Positions 1-5,875 of a stretch of DNA of 6,619 bases are shown here, piece after piece. The stretch spans positions 1 to 6,619 of the forward strand of contig JACQAU010000186.1 in NCBI GenBank assembly GCA_016194835.1. Direction: 5' to 3'. The stretch's first letter is position 1. Each line of letters opens with the position of its first letter. The notes beneath the pieces were generated by a model, which did no database searches, was not told where the DNA came from, and saw nothing but the letters and a program-made list of their open reading frames with translations. Source of the DNA: Deltaproteobacteria bacterium. GTDB taxonomy: Bacteria > Bdellovibrionota > UBA1018. The translations under genes and the position numbers were made by a program.

Positions 1-120
1 CAGTTGCATTAAGGCATTGCATTATTGTAAAAATTATGGTTTATTTTTTATTAGCCAATGCCAAAGAGTGGCTTGACTTTGATGGAATGGGTTGTTATTT
101 GGCTAGGTAGCATAGCTGAC

Positions 121-150
121 ACCACGTGACAGCATGGTGGGCTGTGTGGT
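121..150. repeat. Imperfect inverted repeat (bulged hairpin)
   Basis: ACCAC (121-125) pairs with GTGGT (146-150), and ACAGC (129-133) pairs with GCTGT (141-145). This gives two stacked 5-bp helices separated by a 3-nt bulge (GTG, 126-128) and closed by a 7-nt loop. No T-run follows, so it is not a typical intrinsic terminator. It could be the end of a transcript from outside the window, a protein-binding site, or chance. Confidence 0.3.
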
Positions 151-158
151 AGGTTACG

Positions 159-196
159 AGTCTGTTTTAAGTCTGTTTTAAGTCTGTTTTAAGTCT
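159..196. repeat. Tandem repeat, 11-bp unit, about 3.5 copies
   Basis: The unit AGTCTGTTTTA occurs three times without a mismatch (159-169, 170-180, 181-191) and is followed by a partial fourth copy, AGTCT (192-196). It ends about 145 bp before the start of the PhaR-like gene. An 11-bp period is close to one helical turn, so equal faces of the DNA would be presented at each unit. This could be an array of protein-binding sites or simply a slippage-prone satellite. Confidence 0.85.
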
Positions 197-340
197 AAGG
201 ACGGATGCAAATGGGGGATAGGAAATAACTTTGTAGTTTAGAGTTATTAATTATTGTGAGTGGCTTTTTGTAGATGATTCTTTAATGATGGGGGGTTGTT
301 TACAGCCATTTATTATAGCTAGGTAAACTGAGGGGGATAT

Positions 341-721
341 ATGAAAGACATCAAAATAATTAAACGTTATCAAAATCGAAAACTCTATGACACGCATGAG
401 TCTAGTTATGTAACGCTAGATGAAATTGCTAAGATGATAAAAGGTGGTGAGGAGCTACGTGTTATTGACAATAAGACTAAAAATGACATTACTGCTTCTA
501 CGCTTACTCAGCTTCTTTTTGAAGTTGAGCGAAAAAACAAAACGCAGCCTTCTGTGGAATTATTAAGGGAGATTATTCGTTCAGAGGACGGTTCTTTTTC
601 TGGTTTTATACAGAGCAAGTTTGGACCAGAATTAAAGAAATCCATGCAGGAAACTGGTACAGCTGAGGCGGGTAGTGCACAGCAAGGTGCTAGCGCATCG
701 CGCCCAGTATTAAATCAATAA
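341..721 (+). CDS. PHA accumulation regulator, PhaR-like DNA-binding protein
   Basis: This 126-residue protein starts with the hallmark of the PHB/PHA-accumulation regulator N-terminal domain: IKRYQNRKLYDT at residues 7-18, then YVTLDEIAKMIKGGEELRVIDN and a TLTQLLFE segment (to about residue 62). The second half (about 70-105) resembles the short helical partner domain (ELLREIIRS...FIQSKFG). The tail after about residue 108 is Ala/Gly/Ser/Gln-rich and probably disordered. In studied bacteria this family binds DNA and PHA granules and represses phasin and PHA synthesis genes. No phaC, phaP or phaZ gene lies in this window, so the target here may be different; many deltaproteobacterial and Bdellovibrio-type relatives have no proven link to PHA. 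The ATG is preceded by GAGGGGG (330-336), four bases upstream, which fits the start. At 126 residues it is compact for the family. Confidence 0.85.
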   Translation: MKDIKIIKRYQNRKLYDTHESSYVTLDEIAKMIKGGEELRVIDNKTKNDITASTLTQLLFEVERKNKTQPSVELLREIIRSEDGSFSGFIQSKFGPELKKSMQETGTAEAGSAQQGASASRPVLNQ

Positions 722-743
722 CTCATAATTGACTGTTTATATA

Positions 744-792
744 TAGTATAATTTTTAGCGACGTGCTTTGCTCACGTCGCTAGGTTATACTA
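744..792. repeat. Inverted repeat between the regulator and the barrel gene
   Basis: The core is a perfect 9-bp GC-rich stem, AGCGACGTG (757-765) with CACGTCGCT (773-781), around a 7-nt loop. The pairing resumes outside an internal loop with TAGTATA (744-750) and TATACTA (786-792). The T-run (752-756) lies before the stem rather than after it, so it does not look like an intrinsic terminator in either direction. It could still mark the 3' end of the regulator transcript, or act as an operator for the downstream promoter. Confidence 0.6.
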
Positions 793-796
793 AAGC

Positions 797-825
797 ACGA
801 CAAATTAACTTTTAGTAGGTATAAT
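797..825 (+). promoter_or_regulatory. Probable sigma70-type promoter for the barrel protein gene
   Basis: A perfect -10 hexamer TATAAT (820-825) is preceded at an ideal 17-nt spacing by ACGACA (797-802), which matches four of six bases of TTGACA. Transcription would begin near 832, giving a short leader before the ribosome-binding site at 849. The 12-mer GTATAATTTTTA containing this -10 box also occurs at 746-757, without a well-spaced -35 box. Confidence 0.5.
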
Positions 826-848
826 TTTTAATGTAATCTATGTGCACT

Positions 849-855
849 AGGAGGG
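849..855 (+). promoter_or_regulatory. Ribosome-binding site that fixes the barrel gene start
   Basis: AGGAGGG is a near-perfect anti-16S match. It sits 7 nt before the ATG at 863 but only 1 nt before the in-frame GTG at 857, so the ATG is the much better start. Confidence 0.75.
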
Positions 856-862
856 TGTGAGA

Positions 863-1522
863 ATGAAACTTAAAAGGATGCCGCTATTTTTGTTAGTTTT
901 ATTTCTTTATAATGGTGGAGCTTTTCTTGGCGCTTCGAGTGGCGCCTCTCAGTGGCAGTCGCAATTACAAACAGGTGAGCCTTATAATAAGAAGTCTTCA
1001 ACGAGTAAAGAGCATCTCAAGCAGATTTCTCCTTTTTCGCCTGAATCAAATAATTTAGCTTTAGATGTCGGCCAAGTTTTGCTCACCGGAGATTATGGTC
1101 GAAATTATACGGATAGCATAGGGTATAGGCTTCATTACACCTATGGGGTGAGCGATATGTTTGGTTTCGATGCAAGTTTTGGTTTTTCAGATCACTCCGA
1201 TAGTTCTTTTTCGGTGATGAGTTTACTAACAGGATTAAGAACAAATTTGAGCTGGTACGATAAAATTGTTCCCTATGTGGTGTTTGGACTTGGTTTTTAT
1301 AAACCAAGTCGTATTATTGCTCCTGGCGTTACGGCGTCTCCTGTAGAATTTGGCGTACATTTGGGCCCAGGATTTGATTTAGAATTAACAAAACAATTAT
1401 ACTTTGGTGCGGCCCTTACTTTTCACGATATTTTTGGCACAGTGAGACAAACAGTAGCTGGTCCCATGGATTTTGGTGGAAGTTTTATTTCTTTTTTGTT
1501 GCATATTGGTACCACTTTTTGA
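863..1522 (+). CDS. Small outer-membrane beta-barrel protein
   Basis: This protein has about 219 residues when started at the ATG at 863. An in-frame GTG at 857 is too close to the strong ribosome-binding site. The N-terminus (MKLKRM followed by PLFLLVLFLYNGGAFLG) is a Sec signal peptide; cleavage is probably around residues 22-30 but is not sharply defined. A Ser/Gln/Lys-rich linker (about 30-60) is followed by alternating polar/hydrophobic stretches rich in Gly, Tyr and Phe, typical of transmembrane beta-strands. Examples are GFDASFGFSD, IVPYVVFGLGFY, FGVHLGPGFDLEL and LYFGAALTFHDIFG. The chain ends in ...HIGTTF; a terminal Phe is the usual BAM recognition signal. Size and pattern suggest an eight-strand barrel of the OmpA/OmpW-like type, but no family-specific motif is visible. 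It has its own likely promoter and is probably a single-gene transcript. Cargo, pore or adhesion function is unknown. Confidence 0.8.
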   Translation: MKLKRMPLFLLVLFLYNGGAFLGASSGASQWQSQLQTGEPYNKKSSTSKEHLKQISPFSPESNNLALDVGQVLLTGDYGRNYTDSIGYRLHYTYGVSDMFGFDASFGFSDHSDSSFSVMSLLTGLRTNLSWYDKIVPYVVFGLGFYKPSRIIAPGVTASPVEFGVHLGPGFDLELTKQLYFGAALTFHDIFGTVRQTVAGPMDFGGSFISFLLHIGTTF

Positions 1523-1573
1523 TACAAATGTATCAACCTAAAAACCTCATTCTTGAGGATGGCACTTTTTACC

Positions 1574-1618
1574 ATCGCCGATATTTGTTAAAACCTAGCA
1601 AGTAGACGGTGATTTTTT
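1574..1618 (+). terminator. Possible intrinsic terminator after the barrel gene
   Basis: ATCGCCG (1574-1580) pairs with CGGTGAT (1607-1613), seven pairs including one G-T, followed directly by a T-run (1613-1618). The position, about 50 nt after the stop of the barrel gene, is right. The 26-nt loop is large for an efficient terminator. A smaller 5-bp hairpin (CCTCA 1545-1549 with TGAGG 1554-1558), with a T5 run a few bases further on (1566-1570), lies upstream and is an alternative. Confidence 0.35.
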
Positions 1619-1635
1619 CGGCCTCATTATAAGTT

Positions 1636-1670
1636 GATTCTGCTTAAAAAGACTTAGCAGAATCTAAGTC
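1636..1670 (+). promoter_or_regulatory. Two mutually exclusive hairpins in the leader of the small secreted protein
   Basis: Hairpin A pairs GATTCTGCT (1636-1644) perfectly with AGCAGAATC (1656-1664) around an 11-nt loop. Hairpin B pairs GACTTAG (1651-1657) perfectly with CTAAGTC (1664-1670) around a 6-nt loop. Both need bases 1656-1657 and 1664, and the 5' arm of B falls in the loop and 3' arm of A, so they cannot form together. The structure ends 20 nt before the ribosome-binding site at 1691. This geometry can serve as an RNA switch, but no known riboswitch is recognised and no U-tract follows either stem. Confidence 0.4.
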
Positions 1671-1701
1671 AATTAATTTGCGAGAAGAAAGGGAGGGATT
1701 T

Positions 1702-2070
1702 ATGTCCTTTAAGACGTTCTCGTGGATCTTGGCTCTAATATTTGGGGTCATGATTCAATCAGTTTATGCGCAAGATTCACAAGAAGAACTCGTTGCGCTA
1801 TTTAAGAGAGAAGGCATACGACAGCCAGTTGATTTAGAAAAGCACCAAGAGTTAAGAGAAATATTTTCAAGTGCAAGTCAAATGGCTCAAAATCTAGATC
1901 AAAGTTGCAGGGCAGAGATTATTTCTGAAATTTATTTAAAAAATAATTCTGAGGAACTACTTTCGGGTTATGAGATTTTTGTTTCTTGTGAGAACACACC
2001 AACGCCAGCGATTGCTCTATATTTTAATTTAAGCCTAAATTTCTTGGGCTCAGCCAATTTAGCCGATTAA
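1702..2070 (+). CDS. Small secreted hypothetical protein
   Basis: The best start is the ATG at 1702, because GGGAGGG (1691-1697) lies four to five bases upstream. A longer frame from a TTG at 1678 would place this ribosome-binding site inside the coding region and mask the signal peptide. The 122-residue product begins MSFK, then a hydrophobic core TFSWILALIFGVMIQSV, and has a good signal-peptidase I site VYA|QD after about residue 23. The mature part (about 99 residues) is mostly predicted helical and charged. It has two cysteines, in DQSCRAE and FVSCEN, that could form a disulphide bond in the periplasm. I do not recognise a family. It ends shortly before the aminotransferase gene, but the lack of any ribosome-binding site there leaves it unclear whether the genes share a transcript. 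The abrupt end (...GSANLAD) leaves open that it is a shortened relative of a longer protein. Confidence 0.7.
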   Translation: MSFKTFSWILALIFGVMIQSVYAQDSQEELVALFKREGIRQPVDLEKHQELREIFSSASQMAQNLDQSCRAEIISEIYLKNNSEELLSGYEIFVSCENTPTPAIALYFNLSLNFLGSANLAD

Positions 2071-2115
2071 AAACGTTATTTATTCTCCTGATAATTAGTG
2101 CTATACAAACAAAGC

Positions 2116-3414
2116 ATGAGACTACTAGCAGAACGGATGAAATATCTAGGAAGCGAAAATGCATTCAAAGTCGGCGATGACATTAAACGTTGTGAACAGA
2201 TGGGAACGAAAGTTATTCGCTTTAACTTGGGGGAACCTGATTTTAATAGTGCTGATTTCATCAATCGTGTTGCTATTGAGCAAATATCCAAAGGCAATTC
2301 GCATTATTGCCCACCTGCTGGTTTAGAATCTCTGAGAAAAGCAATTGCTAAACAGGTTTCTGATACACGAAATATTTCTATTAACCCTGACAATGTTGTA
2401 GTTACTACGGGAGCAAAACCTCCAATTAGTTATTCTCTAATGGCTTATGTAAACCCTGGTGACGAAGTAATTTATCCCAGCCCAGGGTTTCCTATTTATG
2501 AGTCTTGGATTACTTATTTATGCGCCAAACCTGTACCTTTGCACCTAGAAGAGTCTAAAGGCTTTGCTTTTACTGCTGATGATTTAAAAAAACTTATCAC
2601 AAAAAAAACTAAGATGATTTTTATAAATTCACCTTCAAACCCTACAGGTGGCGTACTTTCAGAAGAAGAACTTGTAAAAATCGCAAAAGCAATACGAAAA
2701 TACTGCAACCCAAACGTTCGTATTTATTCAGACGAGGTCTATGAATACATTGTTTTTGATGGTCTCAGGCATCACAGTATAGCCTCACAAAAAGACATGC
2801 AGACTAAGACTATTATTGTGAGTGGACACTCAAAGACTTTTGCTATGACTGGATGGCGGTTGGGTTATGCGATTTTGCCTACAACAGAAGAAGCAGGTAT
2901 TTTCAAAAATCTGAATATAAATAATATTTCCTGTACTCCGCCGTTTATTCAAGAAGCCGGGCGTGAAGCGATTGAAAATCCCGCAAATAAAGACGTTATA
3001 AATCACATGGTAAGCGAATTTGAGAAACGTAGAAACTATGTTGTCAGTGCCTTGAATGCAATCGAAGGCATTACTTGCGCCACGCCTAAGGGTGCATTTT
3101 ATGTTTTTCCAAATATAAAAGGTGTTTGTGAGTCTATTGGTGTGCTTGAGCGCTACAAGAAATTACCAAAATCAACAGCTATACGTACTACGGTGTCAAC
3201 GTTATTTCAAAAATTTTTACTTTACCGCTATGGAGTGGCCACCATGGACCGTCGCTCTTTTGGGCAGATTGGTACTCATGGTAAGCATTTTATCAGAATT
3301 TCTACTGCAACTAGCTTAGAGTTTTTAAAACAAGGTGTTGCTCAGATAGAAAAAGCTTCTAAAGACAAAGATGGTTTTGGGGCATTTGTTAAAGAGGGTA
3401 AATATTTGTATTAA
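2116..3414 (+). CDS. PLP-dependent class I/II aminotransferase (aspartate aminotransferase-like)
   Basis: Fold-type-I aminotransferase that should move an amino group between an amino acid and a keto acid using pyridoxal phosphate in the cytoplasm. With the ATG at 2116 the protein has 432 residues. Signature residues are present: LGEPDF with Gly39; Asn175 in SNPTGG; Asp206 and Tyr209 in SDEVYEY; the Schiff-base Lys240 in SGHSKTFAMTGWR; Arg248 of the same motif; and the carboxylate-binding Arg394 in HFIRIS. Compared with ordinary subgroup-I enzymes (about 390-400 residues) it has an insertion of about 20 residues after FYVFPNIKG. The usual PGSxFG loop reads DRRSFG, and the C-terminus is extended (KDKDGFGAFVKEGKYLY). 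These features suggest a distinct subgroup whose substrate may not be aspartate. Upstream, neither ATG 2116 nor the in-frame GTG 2098 has a clear ribosome-binding site; 2116 matches the usual family N-terminus (MRLLAERMKYL). It is followed 12 nt later by the transketolase-like gene, so the two probably form an operon. Confidence 0.88.
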   Translation: MRLLAERMKYLGSENAFKVGDDIKRCEQMGTKVIRFNLGEPDFNSADFINRVAIEQISKGNSHYCPPAGLESLRKAIAKQVSDTRNISINPDNVVVTTGAKPPISYSLMAYVNPGDEVIYPSPGFPIYESWITYLCAKPVPLHLEESKGFAFTADDLKKLITKKTKMIFINSPSNPTGGVLSEEELVKIAKAIRKYCNPNVRIYSDEVYEYIVFDGLRHHSIASQKDMQTKTIIVSGHSKTFAMTGWRLGYAILPTTEEAGIFKNLNINNISCTPPFIQEAGREAIENPANKDVINHMVSEFEKRRNYVVSALNAIEGITCATPKGAFYVFPNIKGVCESIGVLERYKKLPKSTAIRTTVSTLFQKFLLYRYGVATMDRRSFGQIGTHGKHFIRISTATSLEFLKQGVAQIEKASKDKDGFGAFVKEGKYLY

Positions 3415-3417
3415 AGG
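3413..3417 (+). promoter_or_regulatory. Ribosome-binding site overlapping the aminotransferase stop
   Basis: AAAGG overlaps the TAA stop codon (3412-3414) of the aminotransferase and sits 9 nt before the ATG at 3427. Ribosomes ending the first gene would be placed over the start of the second, which supports translational coupling. Confidence 0.5.
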
Positions 3418-3426
3418 CGCTATTGT

Positions 3427-5811
3427 ATGAATAACAAAACAGGCTCGACTCTAGACTTTGGTCACCGCAGAGGTGGTTTTTTTAATATTGTAGAAGAAAT
3501 TAAAGAAAAAAATTTTAATATTGATTTAACATTCGTTAACACGCTTGAAAAGTTCGATCTGGTTTATCGCACTTTGTGCGGTATTCTTTACAATTTTGTA
3601 CCAGCTTCTGGTCATCCGGGTGGTAGCATTTCTTCTGGTCGTATTGTTCAGTCATTAATGTTTAATAGTATGGATTATGATTTTTCAGATCCTGCAAATA
3701 AAGCATCAGATATTCTTTCATATGCTGCTGGTCATAAGGCTATGGGGCTTTATGCAGCCTGGGCATTGAGAAACGAATGTGTGCGTATTTCTTATCCAGA
3801 GCTTTTGCCAACAGAAAAAGAACAATTACGATTAGAGGATCTGCTTGGTTTTCGTAAAAACCCAATTACAGAAACACCGTTGTTTAAAAAATATAAAGCA
3901 AAACCACTGGATGGGCATCCTACACCAGCCACTCCATTTGTTAGGCTTGCCACTGGAGCTTCTGGAGTTGGTATTGCCAGTTCTTTTGGTATGGCTTGGG
4001 CAGTTCTTGATTCTTATGGAAGTGAAATGGCGACCCCGTGGGTTCATGTTTTGGAGGGCGAGGGTGGCATGACGCCAGGGCGTGTCCAAGAAGCTTTGAG
4101 TATTGCAGGAACTTCAAGGCTCCACAATATTGTTCTCCACGTCGATTGGAATCAGGCTTCGATTGATTCAAATCGTGTGTGTCGTGATGAGCAAGCGCCT
4201 GGTGACTATGTCCAGTGGAATCCAGCAGAACTACTTTATCTAAATGACTGGAATGTTATTAGCGTTCCAGATGGGAAAGATTTTCTGCAAATTTTAGCTG
4301 CACAAGAGCTTGCACTGAAGCGCCACAATGATCAGCCTACTGGAATTATTTATAGTACACAAAAAGGCTGGAAGTACGGTATCGAAGGTCGCGTTTCTCA
4401 CGGCGCAGGGCATGCGTTTTGTTCAGATGGTTTTTATGCTTTTCTTTCAGAATTTGAACACACATTTGGCGTAAAGTTTTCACGTTTTTCTGGTGATAAA
4501 ACTCCAGAAAATATTGAAAGGTTGTTCTATGGGCATTTAATTACAATTCGACAGGTTTTAGAAACCAATAAAAGCATTGTGACTATGCTTGGTAAAAATA
4601 TTTTGAGATCAAAAGAACGTTTAGCGCAAAAAAAGCGCACTTATCGCAAAGACATTCCAAGATTATCTAGTATTTTTGGAGACAGCGCAGTTTTGCCAGA
4701 CAAGGTTCCTTCAGAACTTGTGTTACAACCCGGGCAGTGTATTCCGTTAAGAAGTGTTTTAGGAAATATAGCAAATTATCTTAATAAAATTACAGGTGGT
4801 GCATTTGTTGGGGCCTCAGCGGATTTGCTAGAGTCTACTAGTATAAGTCTTTTGAATCGTGGTTTTCCTGAAGGATTTTACAACGCTATTTCTAATTCAG
4901 GTTGTAGACTATTATCGGCTGGCGGGATTTGCGAAGATGCGCAAGGTGGTTTTTTATCCGGCATTTCTGCTTTTGGAAATCATATTGGCGTGGGATCTTC
5001 TTATGGCGCTTTTATTGCGGCTTTGCAGCATATATCTGCAAGGTTGCACGCTATAGGTCAGCAAACACAAATGTATACTTGGGGTATATCGCAGACGCCG
5101 TTTATTATTGTTTGCGGGCACGCAGGACCCAAAACTGGTGAGGACGGTCCCACTCATGCCGATCCTCAGGCGTTGCAGCTTTTTCAGGAAAATTTTCCCA
5201 AAGGGTCAATGATTACTCTGACCCCATGGGATCACCAGGAGATATGGCCCCTGATGGTAGCAGCTTTAAAAGCGCATCCTGCTATTATTGCACCATTTGT
5301 TACGCGCCCCGCAGATCCTGTAATTGATAGAGAAAAATATAAACTACCTCCGCCATCTGCTGCAATAAAAGGTGTTTATGCATTGAGAAAAGCAGATTCA
5401 TCAAAAAAACGCTCAGGAACCATAGTGCTTCAGGGTAATGGTGTTGCTAGCGTTTTTGTAACAGATGTTTTGCCTGTGATTGATGAAAAAAGTTTAAACT
5501 TAAATGTTTTTTATATAGCCAGTGCCGAATTATTTGATCTTTTGCCATATGAAGAACAGCAGAGCATATTTCCTGAGTCTTATGCCCAAGAGGCAATGGG
5601 AATTACTGAGTTTACATTGCCGCTTATGTATCGCTGGGTGACTTCTGAGCGTGGCAGAAAGCATACACTTTATCCATTTATGAAGGGACATTTTTTAGGC
5701 AGTGGCCAGGGAAATGTTGTTTTTGCAGAAGCTGGGTTAAACGGAAAAAGCCAGCTAGAGGCTGTGCTTGGGTATTTAATAGAAAATAACTCAACGCATC
5801 ACATTGGTTGA
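3427..5811 (+). CDS. Transketolase-like thiamine diphosphate enzyme, long divergent form
   Basis: A 794-residue ThDP enzyme with transketolase domain order. The pyrophosphate domain (about 35-330) has GHPGGS with His63, LSYAAGHK with His103, the ThDP/metal motif from Gly211 to Asn242 (GEGGMTPG...DWNQASID) and SHGAGH with His325. The pyrimidine domain (about 438-640) has GASADL with Asp466, the cofactor-activating Glu503 in GICEDAQGG, His565 in CGHAGP, and GEDGPTH (571-577), which is diagnostic of transketolase. A C-terminal domain runs from about 660 to the end. Family members transfer a two-carbon ketol unit between sugar phosphates. Two oddities: the metal-binding GDG reads GEG (Glu212), and the protein is about 130 residues longer than ordinary transketolase (about 660), much of it between the first two domains (about 330-438). 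It lacks phosphoketolase hallmarks despite similar length. It follows the aminotransferase by 12 nt. It probably acts on a specialised substrate rather than serving as the housekeeping pentose-phosphate enzyme; that last point is inference. Confidence 0.85.
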   Translation: MNNKTGSTLDFGHRRGGFFNIVEEIKEKNFNIDLTFVNTLEKFDLVYRTLCGILYNFVPASGHPGGSISSGRIVQSLMFNSMDYDFSDPANKASDILSYAAGHKAMGLYAAWALRNECVRISYPELLPTEKEQLRLEDLLGFRKNPITETPLFKKYKAKPLDGHPTPATPFVRLATGASGVGIASSFGMAWAVLDSYGSEMATPWVHVLEGEGGMTPGRVQEALSIAGTSRLHNIVLHVDWNQASIDSNRVCRDEQAPGDYVQWNPAELLYLNDWNVISVPDGKDFLQILAAQELALKRHNDQPTGIIYSTQKGWKYGIEGRVSHGAGHAFCSDGFYAFLSEFEHTFGVKFSRFSGDKTPENIERLFYGHLITIRQVLETNKSIVTMLGKNILRSKERLAQKKRTYRKDIPRLSSIFGDSAVLPDKVPSELVLQPGQCIPLRSVLGNIANYLNKITGGAFVGASADLLESTSISLLNRGFPEGFYNAISNSGCRLLSAGGICEDAQGGFLSGISAFGNHIGVGSSYGAFIAALQHISARLHAIGQQTQMYTWGISQTPFIIVCGHAGPKTGEDGPTHADPQALQLFQENFPKGSMITLTPWDHQEIWPLMVAALKAHPAIIAPFVTRPADPVIDREKYKLPPPSAAIKGVYALRKADSSKKRSGTIVLQGNGVASVFVTDVLPVIDEKSLNLNVFYIASAELFDLLPYEEQQSIFPESYAQEAMGITEFTLPLMYRWVTSERGRKHTLYPFMKGHFLGSGQGNVVFAEAGLNGKSQLEAVLGYLIENNSTHHIG

Positions 5812-5820
5812 ATATTACAA

Positions 5821-5875
5821 TTCTATGATAGTATTTCTATGATAGTTATACTATCATAGAAATACTATGAGACAA
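5821..5875. repeat. AT-rich palindrome built from repeated 12-mers
   Basis: A perfect inverted repeat of 19 bp per arm (5828-5846 and 5850-5868) surrounds a 3-nt centre (TAT). The arms are themselves repetitive. TTCTATGATAGT occurs at 5821-5832 and 5835-5846, its exact reverse complement at 5850-5861, and a 9-of-12 inverted copy at 5864-5875. The full element is therefore about 55 bp with 26-bp arms and three mismatches at the outer right end. It begins 9 nt after the transketolase stop codon. No T-run follows on either strand, so it is not a classical terminator. It could form a cruciform or stabilise the mRNA 3' end. It lies exactly where the ATPase remnant loses its 5' part, which hints at a small mobile or recombination-derived element. 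Confidence 0.9.

Larger units (their letters stand above)
1..340. other. Non-coding leader region upstream of the PhaR-like gene
   Basis: No convincing gene lies here. The two longest open stretches at the left edge (2-76 and 3-110, + strand) are under 40 codons and end in stops, and neither resembles a known protein end. The region holds an 11-bp tandem repeat (159-196) and an imperfect hairpin (121-150), listed separately. I looked for a promoter for the gene at 341. TTGTAG (231-236) with TATTGT (252-257) is possible but the spacing is only 15 nt, and no strong sigma70-type match is present. Confidence 0.6.

Noticed and set aside
3..110. Open stretch at the left edge on the + strand that could be the end of a gene (also 2-76 in another frame)
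   Set aside because: Fewer than 40 codons, no recognisable protein pattern, and several stops nearby in all frames.
729..752. TTGACT (729-734) with TATAAT (747-752) as a promoter
   Set aside because: The spacing is only 12 nt, too short for a sigma70 promoter. The copy at 820-825 has a 17-nt spacer and is preferred.
757..781. GC-rich stem as an intrinsic terminator of the regulator gene
   Set aside because: The T-run precedes the stem on the + strand, and the minus-strand side is followed by A's, so neither direction has the needed U-tract.
1083..1307. 74-codon open frame on the minus strand inside the barrel gene
   Set aside because: Antisense shadow of a well-supported gene, with no ribosome-binding site and no recognisable product.
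3832..4171. Overlapping open frames on both strands inside the transketolase gene
   Set aside because: They are shadows of a gene with clear catalytic motifs, and their products look like random composition.
3427..5811. Phosphoketolase or pyruvate dehydrogenase E1 (AceE) identity for the long ThDP enzyme
   Set aside because: The length is similar, but the hallmark motifs of those families are absent and the transketolase signature GEDGPTH is present.
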